In this document: piece by piece, positions 7,565 to 16,073 of the stretch
How positions within the stretch are numbered: position 1 is the first letter of the stretch
How the letters are laid out: every line of letters starts with the position of its first letter
NCBI GenBank assembly: GCA_910585215.1
Contig: CAJUDQ010000029.1
Location: 1 to 40,099, forward strand
DNA from: an uncultured Lachnospiraceae bacterium
GTDB lineage: Bacteria > Bacillota > Clostridia > Lachnospirales > Lachnospiraceae
Length of the DNA stretch: 40,099 bases
Direction: 5' to 3'
Notes under the pieces: generated by a model
Database searches by the model: none
Seen by the model: the letters and a program-made list of their open reading frames with translations, nothing else
Told to the model about the DNA's origin: nothing
Made by a program: the position numbers and the translations under genes

Positions 7565-9898
7565 TTATATCACAAAAATATTTACCGAATGTGCTGGTAT
7601 CTTAAGTGTTGTCTTTTCTCCCTCCAGCATAAAATCCAGAGTTTGTGGAGCTACTTTCTCCGGTTCTTCAAAGGAATTTTCATCTTCCAGCTGATATCCT
7701 GACATTCTGATTAACTTTCCTGCCTTTTTCTTTCCTTCCATTCCATAAACCCAAACGGTGGTTTCCTTTTCAGAATCAGAAAGATTCACGGCCTTTAAAA
7801 TAAGAGTTCCATCTTCTTTTGCGCTTGCCGATGTATACAAAGGCTCTACAAGTACCGGTTTCAGGTCTACATTATGATACTGAACCCCATCTACAAAGGT
7901 CTGAATATTCCTTCCATCCACTCTAAGTTCAAGCTCATACACCCGATTCTGCTCTACGGAAAATGTGTACTGTGCCAGACAGGAACCTCTGCCTTTGACT
8001 ACCTCTGATACTGCCATATCAAGATTCTGCCATGCTCCAAGCTCCCAGAACATTTTATTTTTCTCATCCTGCTTGTTAAACTCCAGAAAGAAACCGCTTC
8101 TGCCGGTTAATTCCTTTGCCTTCATACGGATTGTATATTTGCCGGAATCTATCTCTGCCAGAACTGCATTTTTATTTTCGGCATTTACAAGCACATTTTT
8201 CGGTCTGAGTTCTTCTCCTGTTTCTTCATTTAAAATCACAATATCTGAGTACTCTACATCCGCGTTTTTATAATCCAGAGCAATCTTTCCACTCAGTTTT
8301 GATTTCTCTGGCATAATATCCACCGGTTCTTCCTCAAAGCTTATCCTGTTTTCCAGAAGACTGTCTCCCTGATAATTCATAAACAACTTCTGTACATAAT
8401 AATTTGGAGTACCATAAACCTGATGATTGTTATACCATATCATATCCGGCTTCCAGTTGACATAATCCACATGACAGAGCATAGGTGCATAACAGGCAAG
8501 CGCAACCTTTCCGGCATTTCTTTCCAGTCCTATCATATAACCGGCCTCAACCAAGGCATTATACCATGTATTTCCCCATGTAGCATATTCTCCCAGAAAA
8601 ACTTTTGTCTCATCCTTCTTAAAATCATCATAACGATGCTGATTTGCAATAAACCACTCCGGCGACATATAATAATGCTCGTCTATTAAATCAGACTGAT
8701 TTTCTCTTGCGGACTTCCAGCCTCTTTCATATTCCCCGCCTGCCGCAAACGGACTTGCAGTATTAATAATTTTTATATCCGGATATTTTTCCTTAATGGC
8801 TTTATGAAATAATGGATATCTTTCAAAAAACGGCTCACAGACTTCCTCATTTCCAATGCCAATATATTCAAGTCCAAAAGGCTTTTCATGTCCCAGTGAA
8901 GCACGAATACCGCCCCATTTTGTAGAACTGCTGCCGTTTGCAAACTCGATTAAATCCAGTGCATCGTCAACCCATTCCTGCATTTCATCCATTGGAACAA
9001 TCCTCTGATGATGAGGGTCATAGCCGCCCGGAAGTACCGGTATTGGTTTTGCGCCGATTTCTTCACAAAAACAGAAATATTCATAATATCCCAGTCCAAG
9101 CGTCTGATTATACCCCCAGTTGCTTCTTCTTGCAGGTCTTGATTCAACAGGACCAATCGTATTCTTCCAGCGGTACATGGAATCTCTGTCTTCCGAATTT
9201 AAAGAACCGTCATGGACCAGACAACCACCCGGAAAGCGCATAAATTTCGGCTTCATATCCGCTATCAGATTGGCAATATCGCTTCTCATGCCATTCTTTT
9301 TATTTTGAAAGGTATCAGATGGAAACAGTGAAATAAAATCAAGGTATATTCTTCCTTCTCCCTTGGCAGTAATACACAGTCTTGCCTCAAAGTCTTCTGT
9401 ATCTGGTTCAAAACAAAGTTCGTATTTTGTCCATTCACTGGTAAGCGCCACAGACTGTTCCTCATAGATATCTCCTGCTTTGCTTCTTAAAGATACCTTT
9501 ATCCCTTTTTCCATATCCTTTTCCCGCTTTGCATAACAGGAAAATTGATACTTTATTCCCTTCCTTAAAGGAATACCGCTTCCAAACCCAAGATTCCTGA
9601 TTCCGGCCTGTTCGACAGTATTTTTCAGCTCCATTACCAGATAATGGGGATTTTTTTGATTGACAGGGTCTGTATCTTCAATAGAAAAAGCTGCATTTTC
9701 TTCTGAAATTTTTTCCCATGCCGTAAAAGAATGATAGTTTCTGTTGTCGATTGGTGAAAATTCAAACGAACGGTTTTGTATTAATTCCGCATATAAACCG
9801 CCGTCTGCTGCGTGATTGAGGTCTTCAAAAAAGATACCGAACATATCGCCCATTTCTTCGGTCTTTTTATCCGACCAGATTTCCCATTTACTGCTCAT
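7565..9898 (-). CDS. Alpha-L-arabinofuranosidase, GH51, cytosolic
   Basis: A 777-aa enzyme that removes terminal arabinofuranose from arabinan or arabinoxylan oligosaccharides. There is no signal peptide, so it acts inside the cell. The N-terminus has FGIFFEDLNHAADGGLYAE, typical of GH51; a carbohydrate-binding-like beta domain spans about residues 80-180; MRFPGGC follows. The acid/base Glu is in GIGNEE near residue 351 and the nucleophile Glu in VFLGEYATWG near 436. A concanavalin-like stretch (about 590-690) precedes the C-terminal beta domain. AGGAGG supports the start at 9898 rather than 9922. It is a paralogue of the lipoprotein enzyme at 13027. Confidence 0.9.
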   Translation of the reverse strand: MSSKWEIWSDKKTEEMGDMFGIFFEDLNHAADGGLYAELIQNRSFEFSPIDNRNYHSFTAWEKISEENAAFSIEDTDPVNQKNPHYLVMELKNTVEQAGIRNLGFGSGIPLRKGIKYQFSCYAKREKDMEKGIKVSLRSKAGDIYEEQSVALTSEWTKYELCFEPDTEDFEARLCITAKGEGRIYLDFISLFPSDTFQNKKNGMRSDIANLIADMKPKFMRFPGGCLVHDGSLNSEDRDSMYRWKNTIGPVESRPARRSNWGYNQTLGLGYYEYFCFCEEIGAKPIPVLPGGYDPHHQRIVPMDEMQEWVDDALDLIEFANGSSSTKWGGIRASLGHEKPFGLEYIGIGNEEVCEPFFERYPLFHKAIKEKYPDIKIINTASPFAAGGEYERGWKSARENQSDLIDEHYYMSPEWFIANQHRYDDFKKDETKVFLGEYATWGNTWYNALVEAGYMIGLERNAGKVALACYAPMLCHVDYVNWKPDMIWYNNHQVYGTPNYYVQKLFMNYQGDSLLENRISFEEEPVDIMPEKSKLSGKIALDYKNADVEYSDIVILNEETGEELRPKNVLVNAENKNAVLAEIDSGKYTIRMKAKELTGRSGFFLEFNKQDEKNKMFWELGAWQNLDMAVSEVVKGRGSCLAQYTFSVEQNRVYELELRVDGRNIQTFVDGVQYHNVDLKPVLVEPLYTSASAKEDGTLILKAVNLSDSEKETTVWVYGMEGKKKAGKLIRMSGYQLEDENSFEEPEKVAPQTLDFMLEGEKTTLKIPAHSVNIFVI

Positions 9899-9939
9899 AA
9901 AATTACCTCCTGATTTTAACAAAAATAATATAGAATATT

Positions 9940-10027
9940 ATCAAACTCCATTTGACGACATTATATCTCCAAGGAAGCACGCGGATGCGTGCGCAGGTCA
10001 TCAAACTCCATTTGACGACATTATATC
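9940..10027. repeat. Pair of 28-bp direct repeats around a GC-rich hairpin
   Basis: Two identical 28-bp copies (9940-9967 and 10000-10027) begin ATCAAACTCCATTTGACG. They are separated by 32 bp that contain a perfect hairpin GCACGC-GGAT-GCGTGC and are much richer in G+C than the surroundings. Each copy, read on the minus strand, contains GATATAATG, a perfect -10 box, and the short dyad TCAAA-N5-TTTGA. The pair sits 42 bp upstream of the GH51 start. It may be a duplicated promoter/operator, a REP-like element or a decayed array. Confidence 0.7.
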
Positions 10028-10088
10028 ACTAATCAGAAAATTTTACAGCATTTATTTTTTTATTTAAAAGAATTTGTTTTTTGGCGGG

Positions 10089-11171
10089 TTATCCACACAA
10101 CTCATGCATAAGTTCATGTACTGACATGATTTTATTTATTCTGCCCACATTGGCCCCGCAAAAAATAAGTCCGTTATCTATATCTCCCTTTACTGCATCC
10201 GTCAGTGCTTTTGTAATACAATATGGAACCTCTGCCGGATTGCACTTTTCCAGACATTGATAGCATTTTTTAATTGTCTGTCTTGTCGTCTCAAGACGTT
10301 CAATAAATTTATTATGAAGTGCGCGTCCCGGCATACCCACTGGACTTTGCACAATTTCAATATCTTCAGGTGTTGCATTTATATATGCCTGTTTATACTC
10401 TGGTGCTGCATCGCACTCATACGTAGCTACAAAACGGCTGGCAATCTGAACCGCATCCGCGCCCAGTGAAAATACATGTTCTATATCCTGTTTATCATAA
10501 ATTCCACCTGCTACTGCTACCGGAATTTTACACTGATATCTGTCTTCATATTCTTTTTTACAGGCAATGATTTTCTTTATTTCTTCCTCATAGTCCAAAT
10601 GCTCAATATCAGAAAGCTGCTCTCTGGAAAATCCCAGATGTCCTCCTGCTTTTGGACCTTCTATTACAAGTAAATCCGCTGTCTGATTATATTTTTTTGA
10701 CCACATTTTCAATATGATTTTTGCTGCTTTTTCTGAAGAAACAATAGGTGCAAGTGCAGGAATATCTTCTTTTTTGCATTGAAACTCCTCTGCCGCTTTT
10801 TTTACAATATCCGGCAAATCTACTGGAAGACCAGCACCGCAGATAATCACATCGGCTCCGGCCTTTACTGCAGCCTTTACATGTTCTTTGTAATGCTTCA
10901 GAGCCACCATAATATTGACACCTACAAGACCGGCACCTTTTGCAATCTCTTTCGCTTTTTTTATATGTTTCTCAATCGCCCGAAGATTACATTCCGCCTG
11001 ATTGTTTTCAAATCCTTCCTCATCATATCCAATTTGGGCAGTAGAAATAATACCTACTCCCTTTTCTGCCGCCACTGCTCCTGCCAGAGAAGAACGACTG
11101 ATGCCAACCCCCATTCCTCCCTGAATTACCGGATATTCTGCTGTCTTATTTTTAATAATAAGTTTATTCAT
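10089..11171 (-). CDS. Nitronate monooxygenase / FabK-type FMN enoyl-ACP reductase
   Basis: A 360-aa TIM-barrel flavoprotein of the 2-nitropropane dioxygenase/FabK superfamily. Visible are the N-terminal QGGMGVGIS FMN loop, GPKAGGHLGF near residue 180 containing the conserved catalytic-type His, and VAVAGGIYDK plus LGADAVQIASRF for the FMN phosphate. A Cys-bearing C-terminal segment (KCYQCLEKCNPAEVPYC) is common in clostridial members. The sequence alone does not decide between nitronate oxidation and enoyl-ACP reduction; no fab gene is nearby, which favours the former or an unknown substrate. AAGGAG lies 11 bases before the ATG at 11171; the GTG at 11183 would overlap it. Confidence 0.8.
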   Translation of the reverse strand: MNKLIIKNKTAEYPVIQGGMGVGISRSSLAGAVAAEKGVGIISTAQIGYDEEGFENNQAECNLRAIEKHIKKAKEIAKGAGLVGVNIMVALKHYKEHVKAAVKAGADVIICGAGLPVDLPDIVKKAAEEFQCKKEDIPALAPIVSSEKAAKIILKMWSKKYNQTADLLVIEGPKAGGHLGFSREQLSDIEHLDYEEEIKKIIACKKEYEDRYQCKIPVAVAGGIYDKQDIEHVFSLGADAVQIASRFVATYECDAAPEYKQAYINATPEDIEIVQSPVGMPGRALHNKFIERLETTRQTIKKCYQCLEKCNPAEVPYCITKALTDAVKGDIDNGLIFCGANVGRINKIMSVHELMHELCG

Positions 11172-11260
11172 TGTCTGTTTCACTCCTTATACCATAAAAC
11201 ATCTATTATACTTCAGACCGCCAAATCATTTCTGGCAGTTCAATATCTGTGCCGGATATT

Positions 11261-11289
11261 AGTATAATCAATACCGTTTGTCATGTCAA
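11261..11289 (-). promoter_or_regulatory. Vegetative promoter of the NMO/FabK-like gene
   Basis: On the minus strand TTGACA (11284-11289), 17 bp and TATACT (11261-11266). The 5' leader of about 80 bases contains an imperfect dyad CTGCCA-N9-TGGCGG, a possible operator. Confidence 0.75.
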
Positions 11290-11377
11290 TATATTATAGT
11301 AATATTTTACAGATTATAAGGATATCACAATTACTATATATAGTTTTTAATACTACTTAAAACAGTTTACAAAAAAC

Positions 11378-11842
11378 CTACCAGCTGCAATCATAACGCA
11401 ACTCATTCCAGCGATATAACACCTTTTCACTGTATATAATTATCTCGCACTCTGAATGATAAGGTGCTCTGTCAAACCATACCCAACATTTAAAAAGAAA
11501 AGATTCATGACTTTTATATTGTGTCAGAAACTCTATCCTGAAATTTCCTGCATTAACCATATCTCTGAAATTTATCAGCTCCCAATCATTACGAATAACT
11601 GTCCCTTTTTTCGTTTTGTTGAATATGAAAATTTCAATTCCTTTTTTATCAAAAATCTCAAAATCTACCTGAGAAGAATTTGTCAAAACTGTGTTATCTG
11701 AATCATTCAAAGAATGATATTGTGTTATCCAAAATCCATCAGGAAAAATAAAAGATAAAATACCATTGTCAAAGTTTATTTTTTCTGCGCAGCAGTCGTG
11801 AAGGCTGATACAACTGTCATCTAAATCACAATGCTTATACAT
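11378..11842 (-). CDS. Hypothetical protein (154 aa)
   Basis: A soluble, beta-rich-looking protein starting MYKHCDLDDSCISLHDCCAE, without signal or membrane segments. I do not recognise a named family. GGGAG lies about 6 bases upstream of the ATG at 11842. A longer reading to 11974 would overlap the end of the AraC gene and has no such site. It follows the AraC regulator by about 100 bp on the same strand and may be co-transcribed. A role in sugar use is not supported by any motif. Confidence 0.65.
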   Translation of the reverse strand: MYKHCDLDDSCISLHDCCAEKINFDNGILSFIFPDGFWITQYHSLNDSDNTVLTNSSQVDFEIFDKKGIEIFIFNKTKKGTVIRNDWELINFRDMVNAGNFRIEFLTQYKSHESFLFKCWVWFDRAPYHSECEIIIYSEKVLYRWNELRYDCSW

Positions 11843-11943
11843 GAAATCTCCCTTCCTGTAACTATTCTGATTGATTGATTTGTTTTTCCATTCTGTAATA
11901 AGTCCCAGCGTATGTAAATAGCGGACTATCCTCAGGATATTAT

Positions 11944-12756
11944 TCAGTACTGCCTGTACTTTCGCGGCGAACACCCTTTTATTTTCTTAAACTGTCTTGA
12001 AAAATGTTCCTGATTTTCATATCCGCAGCTTCTCGCAATTTCCAGTACAGATTCATCTGTTTCGAGCAAAAGCCTTGCAGCATGCTCCACTCTTCCTTTA
12101 ATCACATCCTGATTAAAGGATACTCCAAAAAATGCCTTGTAAATATGCTGAAAATAAGATGTGCTGATATTCAGCTTTTTGGCGGTTTCCCATGCACTGT
12201 CCGGCACATATTCATAATTCAGTATATCTTTTCTGATTTTTGCCAGCTCCTTCATATATTTATTGACCGCTACTCCTCCATTGACTGTCAGCTTATACAA
12301 ATCACTGAATTTATAAAATAATACACTTACCTTTTTATCCATAATAATTTCATGTTGTTCTCCAGTATTGAAATATTCCACATATAAATCTCCAATCATA
12401 TTTGTCACTGCCTTGCTGTCCACAAGCTTCATGGGCGTATCAAAGGGAATATCCAGCTTTTCGAAAAAATTGTCATAAAAGTCAAATTCCAGATGTATCC
12501 AGTCATTGACAAAATCTCCCCCCATACTTCGATAAATCTGTGGCTCTCCTTTTTTGAACAGCAAAAAAGTATCCTCCGGAATCTGCCTGTATTTGCCGTC
12601 AAGCATAACCTCCGCAGGGCATCGGAAATAAAGAAACAGATATGTTCCGTTTCCTTCCATCCGGTTTACATCTATTCCTCCAAAATTTGTAAAATGAAAC
12701 CCCATTTGTGTTACATGAATCATAGGCTTACTTTCACCATCACTCCTTATTGACAT
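11944..12756 (-). CDS. AraC-family transcriptional regulator
   Basis: A 270-aa regulator with an N-terminal AraC-type cupin/sensor half (about 1-165) and a C-terminal double helix-turn-helix (about 170-270); the second recognition unit shows ESVLEIARSCGYENQEHFSRQFKK followed by GCSPRKYRQY. It is transcribed divergently from the secreted GH51 arabinofuranosidase, with 270 bp between them, so it probably controls that gene and perhaps the cytosolic paralogue in response to a pentose or oligosaccharide. The start codon is ordinary ATG with AAAGGA 13 bases upstream; spacing is a little long. Confidence 0.88.
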   Translation of the reverse strand: MSIRSDGESKPMIHVTQMGFHFTNFGGIDVNRMEGNGTYLFLYFRCPAEVMLDGKYRQIPEDTFLLFKKGEPQIYRSMGGDFVNDWIHLEFDFYDNFFEKLDIPFDTPMKLVDSKAVTNMIGDLYVEYFNTGEQHEIIMDKKVSVLFYKFSDLYKLTVNGGVAVNKYMKELAKIRKDILNYEYVPDSAWETAKKLNISTSYFQHIYKAFFGVSFNQDVIKGRVEHAARLLLETDESVLEIARSCGYENQEHFSRQFKKIKGCSPRKYRQY

Positions 12757-12812
12757 TCCTTATTATCATTCCTTTGTTATTATTTTTAATTGCTGTTTTC
12801 TGGTATCTTGTA

Positions 12813-12841
12813 TTTTTATTTATAAATTTTTTCTGTATCAA
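12813..12841 (-). promoter_or_regulatory. Possible AraC-gene promoter
   Basis: On the minus strand TTGATA (12836-12841), 17 bp and TAAAAA (12813-12818). The -10 is weak and the region is AT-rich, so this is tentative. Confidence 0.35.
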
Positions 12842-12886
12842 GTAAAACAATAACTAAAAAAGTCATATTTTAAGCTACTATCATCA

Positions 12887-12915
12887 TAGACTTATCTTTT
12901 TCAATTCATTATAAT
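12887..12915 (+). promoter_or_regulatory. Promoter of the lipoprotein arabinofuranosidase
   Basis: TAGACT (12887-12892), 17 bp and a perfect TATAAT (12910-12915). The weak -35 beside a perfect -10 suits activation by the divergent AraC protein. The leader is about 105 bases. A nonamer TATCAAGTA occurs at 12836 and again exactly 120 bp later at 12956, flanking this promoter. Confidence 0.6.
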
Positions 12916-13026
12916 AAATATTGTAACCACGAAAGTACAAGATTTTGTTTCTCATTATCAAGTACATGTCTCTTTAACTCTATTATAGCAAAAAAAATCA
13001 GAAAAGCAACTTATAGGAGGAATTTT

Positions 13027-15843
13027 ATGCGAAAAAAAGAAGTGAAGTTACTCAGCATACTTTTGTGTGCATCTCTTCTGGCTGCGACCGGCTGTTCAAA
13101 GTCTGACAAAGACGAAACACAGGACACCACCAAAAAGACAGTAAATGAAAAACCGTCTCAATCAGAAGCAGAAACAGAAACAAAGGCAGAAGTTTATGGA
13201 GAAGCCGGCCAGTTAGCCGCCTATGATAAGGCAAAAGCAAATTATACTCTGGATATTGATTCTTCTGTCAAAGTACATGATATCAGCGATTTGCTTTATG
13301 GCATCTTTATCGAAGATATCAACTTTGCCGCAGACGGCGGCTTATATGCAGAAATGGTTCAGAACCGTTCCTTTGAGTTTACCAGTCTTGCAGCAAACAA
13401 TGAAAAACATGCGTGGTCAGATGTTGGAACTGTCACTGCCACTGTGACCAAAAATGATTCTCAGGGAGGTCTGAATGTAAACAACACCAACTATATGGTA
13501 ATTGAAAATACCTCCACTGCACCTGCCGGAATCGCAAACAAGGGATTTCTTGACGGTATGGCTGTTACAGAGGGAGCAAACTATAAGTTTTCTGTCTATG
13601 CAAAGGGCTTGGACGGATATACCGGACCTGTTCAGGTTTCTATTATGAATGGTACAGAAAGCGTTGCCAGTGGAACGATTGAGGCTATTACTTCCGAATG
13701 GGCAAAGTATGACCTTACTCTTACCTCCTCTGCCACTTCATACAAAGGCGTTACTCTTCAGGTGACAATTAATACCGGAAAAGCTGCGATAGATATGGTT
13801 TCTCTGTTTCCAGAGGATACATACAAAGGGCGCGAAAATGGCCTGAGAAAAGACCTTGCAGAGAAACTGGAAGCTCTGAAACCGGCATTTTTAAGATTTC
13901 CGGGCGGTTGTGTAATTGAGGGAGCCACTCTTGATGTTGCTTATGACTGGAAAGATTCTATCGCTACCGGACCTGACGGTGAACCACTGCAGTTTAATGG
14001 ACACTATGGAGATGTGGCCGCCAGAAAGATGGGACAAAATATCTGGACAGACGAGCGTGCAACAAATGACCCATATCCTTCTTTTATGTCTTATGGTCTT
14101 GGATTCTATGAATATTTTCTGCTGGCTGAAGATATTGGAGCAATCGGTGTTCCTGTTGTAAACTGCGGTATGTGCTGTATGGGTCAGTCCAACGGCGCCG
14201 GACCTGCGGTGGGAACCCCTGAATTTCAGCAGTATGTTCAGGATGCTTTGGACCTTGTGGAATTCTGCAAGGGTGATACCTCTACAAAATGGGGTGCTGT
14301 CCGTGCTTCTCTTGGACACGAAGAGCCGTTTGCATTAAAGTATATCGGTATTGGAAATGAACAGTGGGGCAACGAGTTCTTCAAACATTATGAAGCATTT
14401 GTAAAGGCATTTGAAGACGCAAAAGTTTCCAATCCTGATTTGTATGGAGATATTGAGCTGATGTTCTCTGCTGGTATTGATGATGGAGACAGCGGGGCAG
14501 ATTATATGTATGCCTATGAGGAAGCTGCAAGATGGCTGTCTGCAAATCCAGGCAAGACAATCAACGATTACGCCGGAGCCATTGACCACCACTACTATAA
14601 TGACCCTGCATGGTTTTTAAATCACGCGGATTATTATGATGAAAAAAATTACAGCAGAGATACAGAAAATATGACAAAAACCACCTTTGGCGGCGGCATC
14701 AATGTATTTCTTGGAGAATATGCTGCAAAATCAAATAATCTGAAGGCGGCTCTTTCAGAGGCTGCTTATATGACTGGTCTTGAGCGAAATGGAGATATTG
14801 TGGTAATGGCGGCCTATGCACCATTATTTGGAAATCTGACTGCAACACATTGGGCGCCGGATTTAATCTGGTTTAATAACCATACCTCTACAGCTTCTAT
14901 CAATTATTACATGCAAAAGCTGTTTGCCACAAATGCAGGTTCTTCATTATTGAAATCCGAATTTGTCGGTGCAGATATTGAAGATAGACCATTTTCAGGA
15001 AAAGTCGGAGTTGGTACATGGAGTACTTCTGCCAAGTTTGACAATGCAAAAGTTGTGGATAACAAAACTGGTGATGTTCTTGCAGAAGATGATTTTTCAG
15101 AGGAAAAAAGTCTTAAAAACTGGAATCAGGTATCTGACGGAAACTGGAGCATAAAAGACGGAGAGCTGATTCAGAGCAGTACATCTACAAATACCAATGC
15201 TTTTGGAAACACTGGTACAGTGACTTATTTTGGCGATACCAAGTGGAAAAATTATACCTTTACTGTAGAAGCTACAAAAACCGGAGGAGAAGAGGGATTT
15301 TTGATTCCATTTGCAGTACAGAGCAATAAAAACAATTTCTTCTGGAACATCGGCGGATGGGGAAATACGGTTTCTGCTCTTCAGGAGGTAAAGGACGGAG
15401 GCAAATCTGGTCAGCTTTCAGGAACTACAAAAGACTGTGTATTAAAAACAGGTACAAAATATCAGTTAAAAGTAGTTGTAGAAGAAACAAATGTAAAGTG
15501 TTATATTGATGACGAGCTTTATATTGATTATGACCTTCCTGAAACTGCAAATGCAGAAAGCTATCAGGTAGTGAGCACAGATGAAACCGGAGATATTATT
15601 GTGAAAATGGTAAATGTAACACAATATGCAAAAACATTTGCCATTAATATTGAAGGAGCAGAGACAATTGGAGATACAGCTTCCCTTCAGGTCGTTGCCG
15701 GTACAAATCTCGATAATGATAATATCCTTGGACAAGAAGAAGTGGTAACCTTAAAGGAATCGGAACTGTCAGGAATTACCAAACAGTTTAATTATACAGT
15801 TCCGCAGTATTCCGCGACTGTAATGAGAATAAAAACAAAATAA
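13027..15843 (+). CDS. Alpha-L-arabinofuranosidase, GH51, secreted lipoprotein
   Basis: A 938-aa surface enzyme. Residues 1-22 are a signal peptide ending in LAATG before Cys23, a near-canonical lipobox, so the protein should be lipid-anchored outside the membrane. A Ser/Thr/Glu-rich linker follows to about residue 60. GH51 motifs are YGIFIEDINFAADGGLYAE near 97, RFPGGC near 292, the acid/base Glu in GIGNEQWG near 443 and the nucleophile Glu in FLGEYAAKS near 563. A concanavalin-like insert (about 690-830) may bind glycan. AGGAGG precedes the ATG. It probably trims arabinose from plant polymers before uptake. Confidence 0.92.
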   Translation: MRKKEVKLLSILLCASLLAATGCSKSDKDETQDTTKKTVNEKPSQSEAETETKAEVYGEAGQLAAYDKAKANYTLDIDSSVKVHDISDLLYGIFIEDINFAADGGLYAEMVQNRSFEFTSLAANNEKHAWSDVGTVTATVTKNDSQGGLNVNNTNYMVIENTSTAPAGIANKGFLDGMAVTEGANYKFSVYAKGLDGYTGPVQVSIMNGTESVASGTIEAITSEWAKYDLTLTSSATSYKGVTLQVTINTGKAAIDMVSLFPEDTYKGRENGLRKDLAEKLEALKPAFLRFPGGCVIEGATLDVAYDWKDSIATGPDGEPLQFNGHYGDVAARKMGQNIWTDERATNDPYPSFMSYGLGFYEYFLLAEDIGAIGVPVVNCGMCCMGQSNGAGPAVGTPEFQQYVQDALDLVEFCKGDTSTKWGAVRASLGHEEPFALKYIGIGNEQWGNEFFKHYEAFVKAFEDAKVSNPDLYGDIELMFSAGIDDGDSGADYMYAYEEAARWLSANPGKTINDYAGAIDHHYYNDPAWFLNHADYYDEKNYSRDTENMTKTTFGGGINVFLGEYAAKSNNLKAALSEAAYMTGLERNGDIVVMAAYAPLFGNLTATHWAPDLIWFNNHTSTASINYYMQKLFATNAGSSLLKSEFVGADIEDRPFSGKVGVGTWSTSAKFDNAKVVDNKTGDVLAEDDFSEEKSLKNWNQVSDGNWSIKDGELIQSSTSTNTNAFGNTGTVTYFGDTKWKNYTFTVEATKTGGEEGFLIPFAVQSNKNNFFWNIGGWGNTVSALQEVKDGGKSGQLSGTTKDCVLKTGTKYQLKVVVEETNVKCYIDDELYIDYDLPETANAESYQVVSTDETGDIIVKMVNVTQYAKTFAINIEGAETIGDTASLQVVAGTNLDNDNILGQEEVVTLKESELSGITKQFNYTVPQYSATVMRIKTK

Positions 15844-15873
15844 TACAAAAACAATTTTATATTGTTAAGTTAA

Positions 15874-15904
15874 AAAAGGAACTGCCTTATTTGCAGTTCC
15901 TTTT
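15874..15904 (+). terminator. Rho-independent terminator of the GH51 lipoprotein gene
   Basis: Perfect 12-bp stem AAAAGGAACTGC (15874-15885) and GCAGTTCCTTTT (15893-15904) with a 7-base loop, 31 bp after the stop codon and running into T-rich sequence. Confidence 0.9.
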
Positions 15905-15970
15905 CATTTCTTATATTTGAAAGAAAATTTTTACAATTTTAAAGTGTTTTATTCTTTTTGAAATTTTAGA

Positions 15971-16005
15971 TAGTACTTGAAAATCAGAAGGCGATATGAT
16001 AGAAT
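15971..16005 (+). promoter_or_regulatory. Chemoreceptor promoter, vegetative with overlapping sigma-28-like motif
   Basis: TTGAAA (15977-15982), 17 bp and TAGAAT (16000-16005) make a good vegetative promoter. Overlapping it, TAGTACTT-N11-GGCGATAT (15971-15997) resembles the flagellar sigma-28 pattern TAAA-N15-GCCGATAA, with one change in the -10 and a poor -35. Confidence 0.5.
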
Positions 16006-16073
16006 TAATTTAGTTGAGTAAAGTATACTAATTTAGTCTGAAAAACTAGTAAAATGGCAAAGGAGAAGTTGAT

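Noticed and set aside
9940..10027. CRISPR array with one spacer (28-bp repeats, 32-bp spacer)
   Set aside because: Only two repeats, no cas genes in the window, the spacer is itself a perfect hairpin, and the repeats sit in a promoter position with TATAAT in each.
9816..10067. Plus-strand open frame of 83 codons containing the two repeats
   Set aside because: It runs antisense to the GH51 start, has no ribosome binding site, and its internal repetition only reflects the DNA repeat with a period divisible by three.
11333..11344. Palindrome ACTATATATAGT after the 154-aa gene
   Set aside because: A simple AT alternation with no GC core and no T-run; likely chance in AT-rich DNA.
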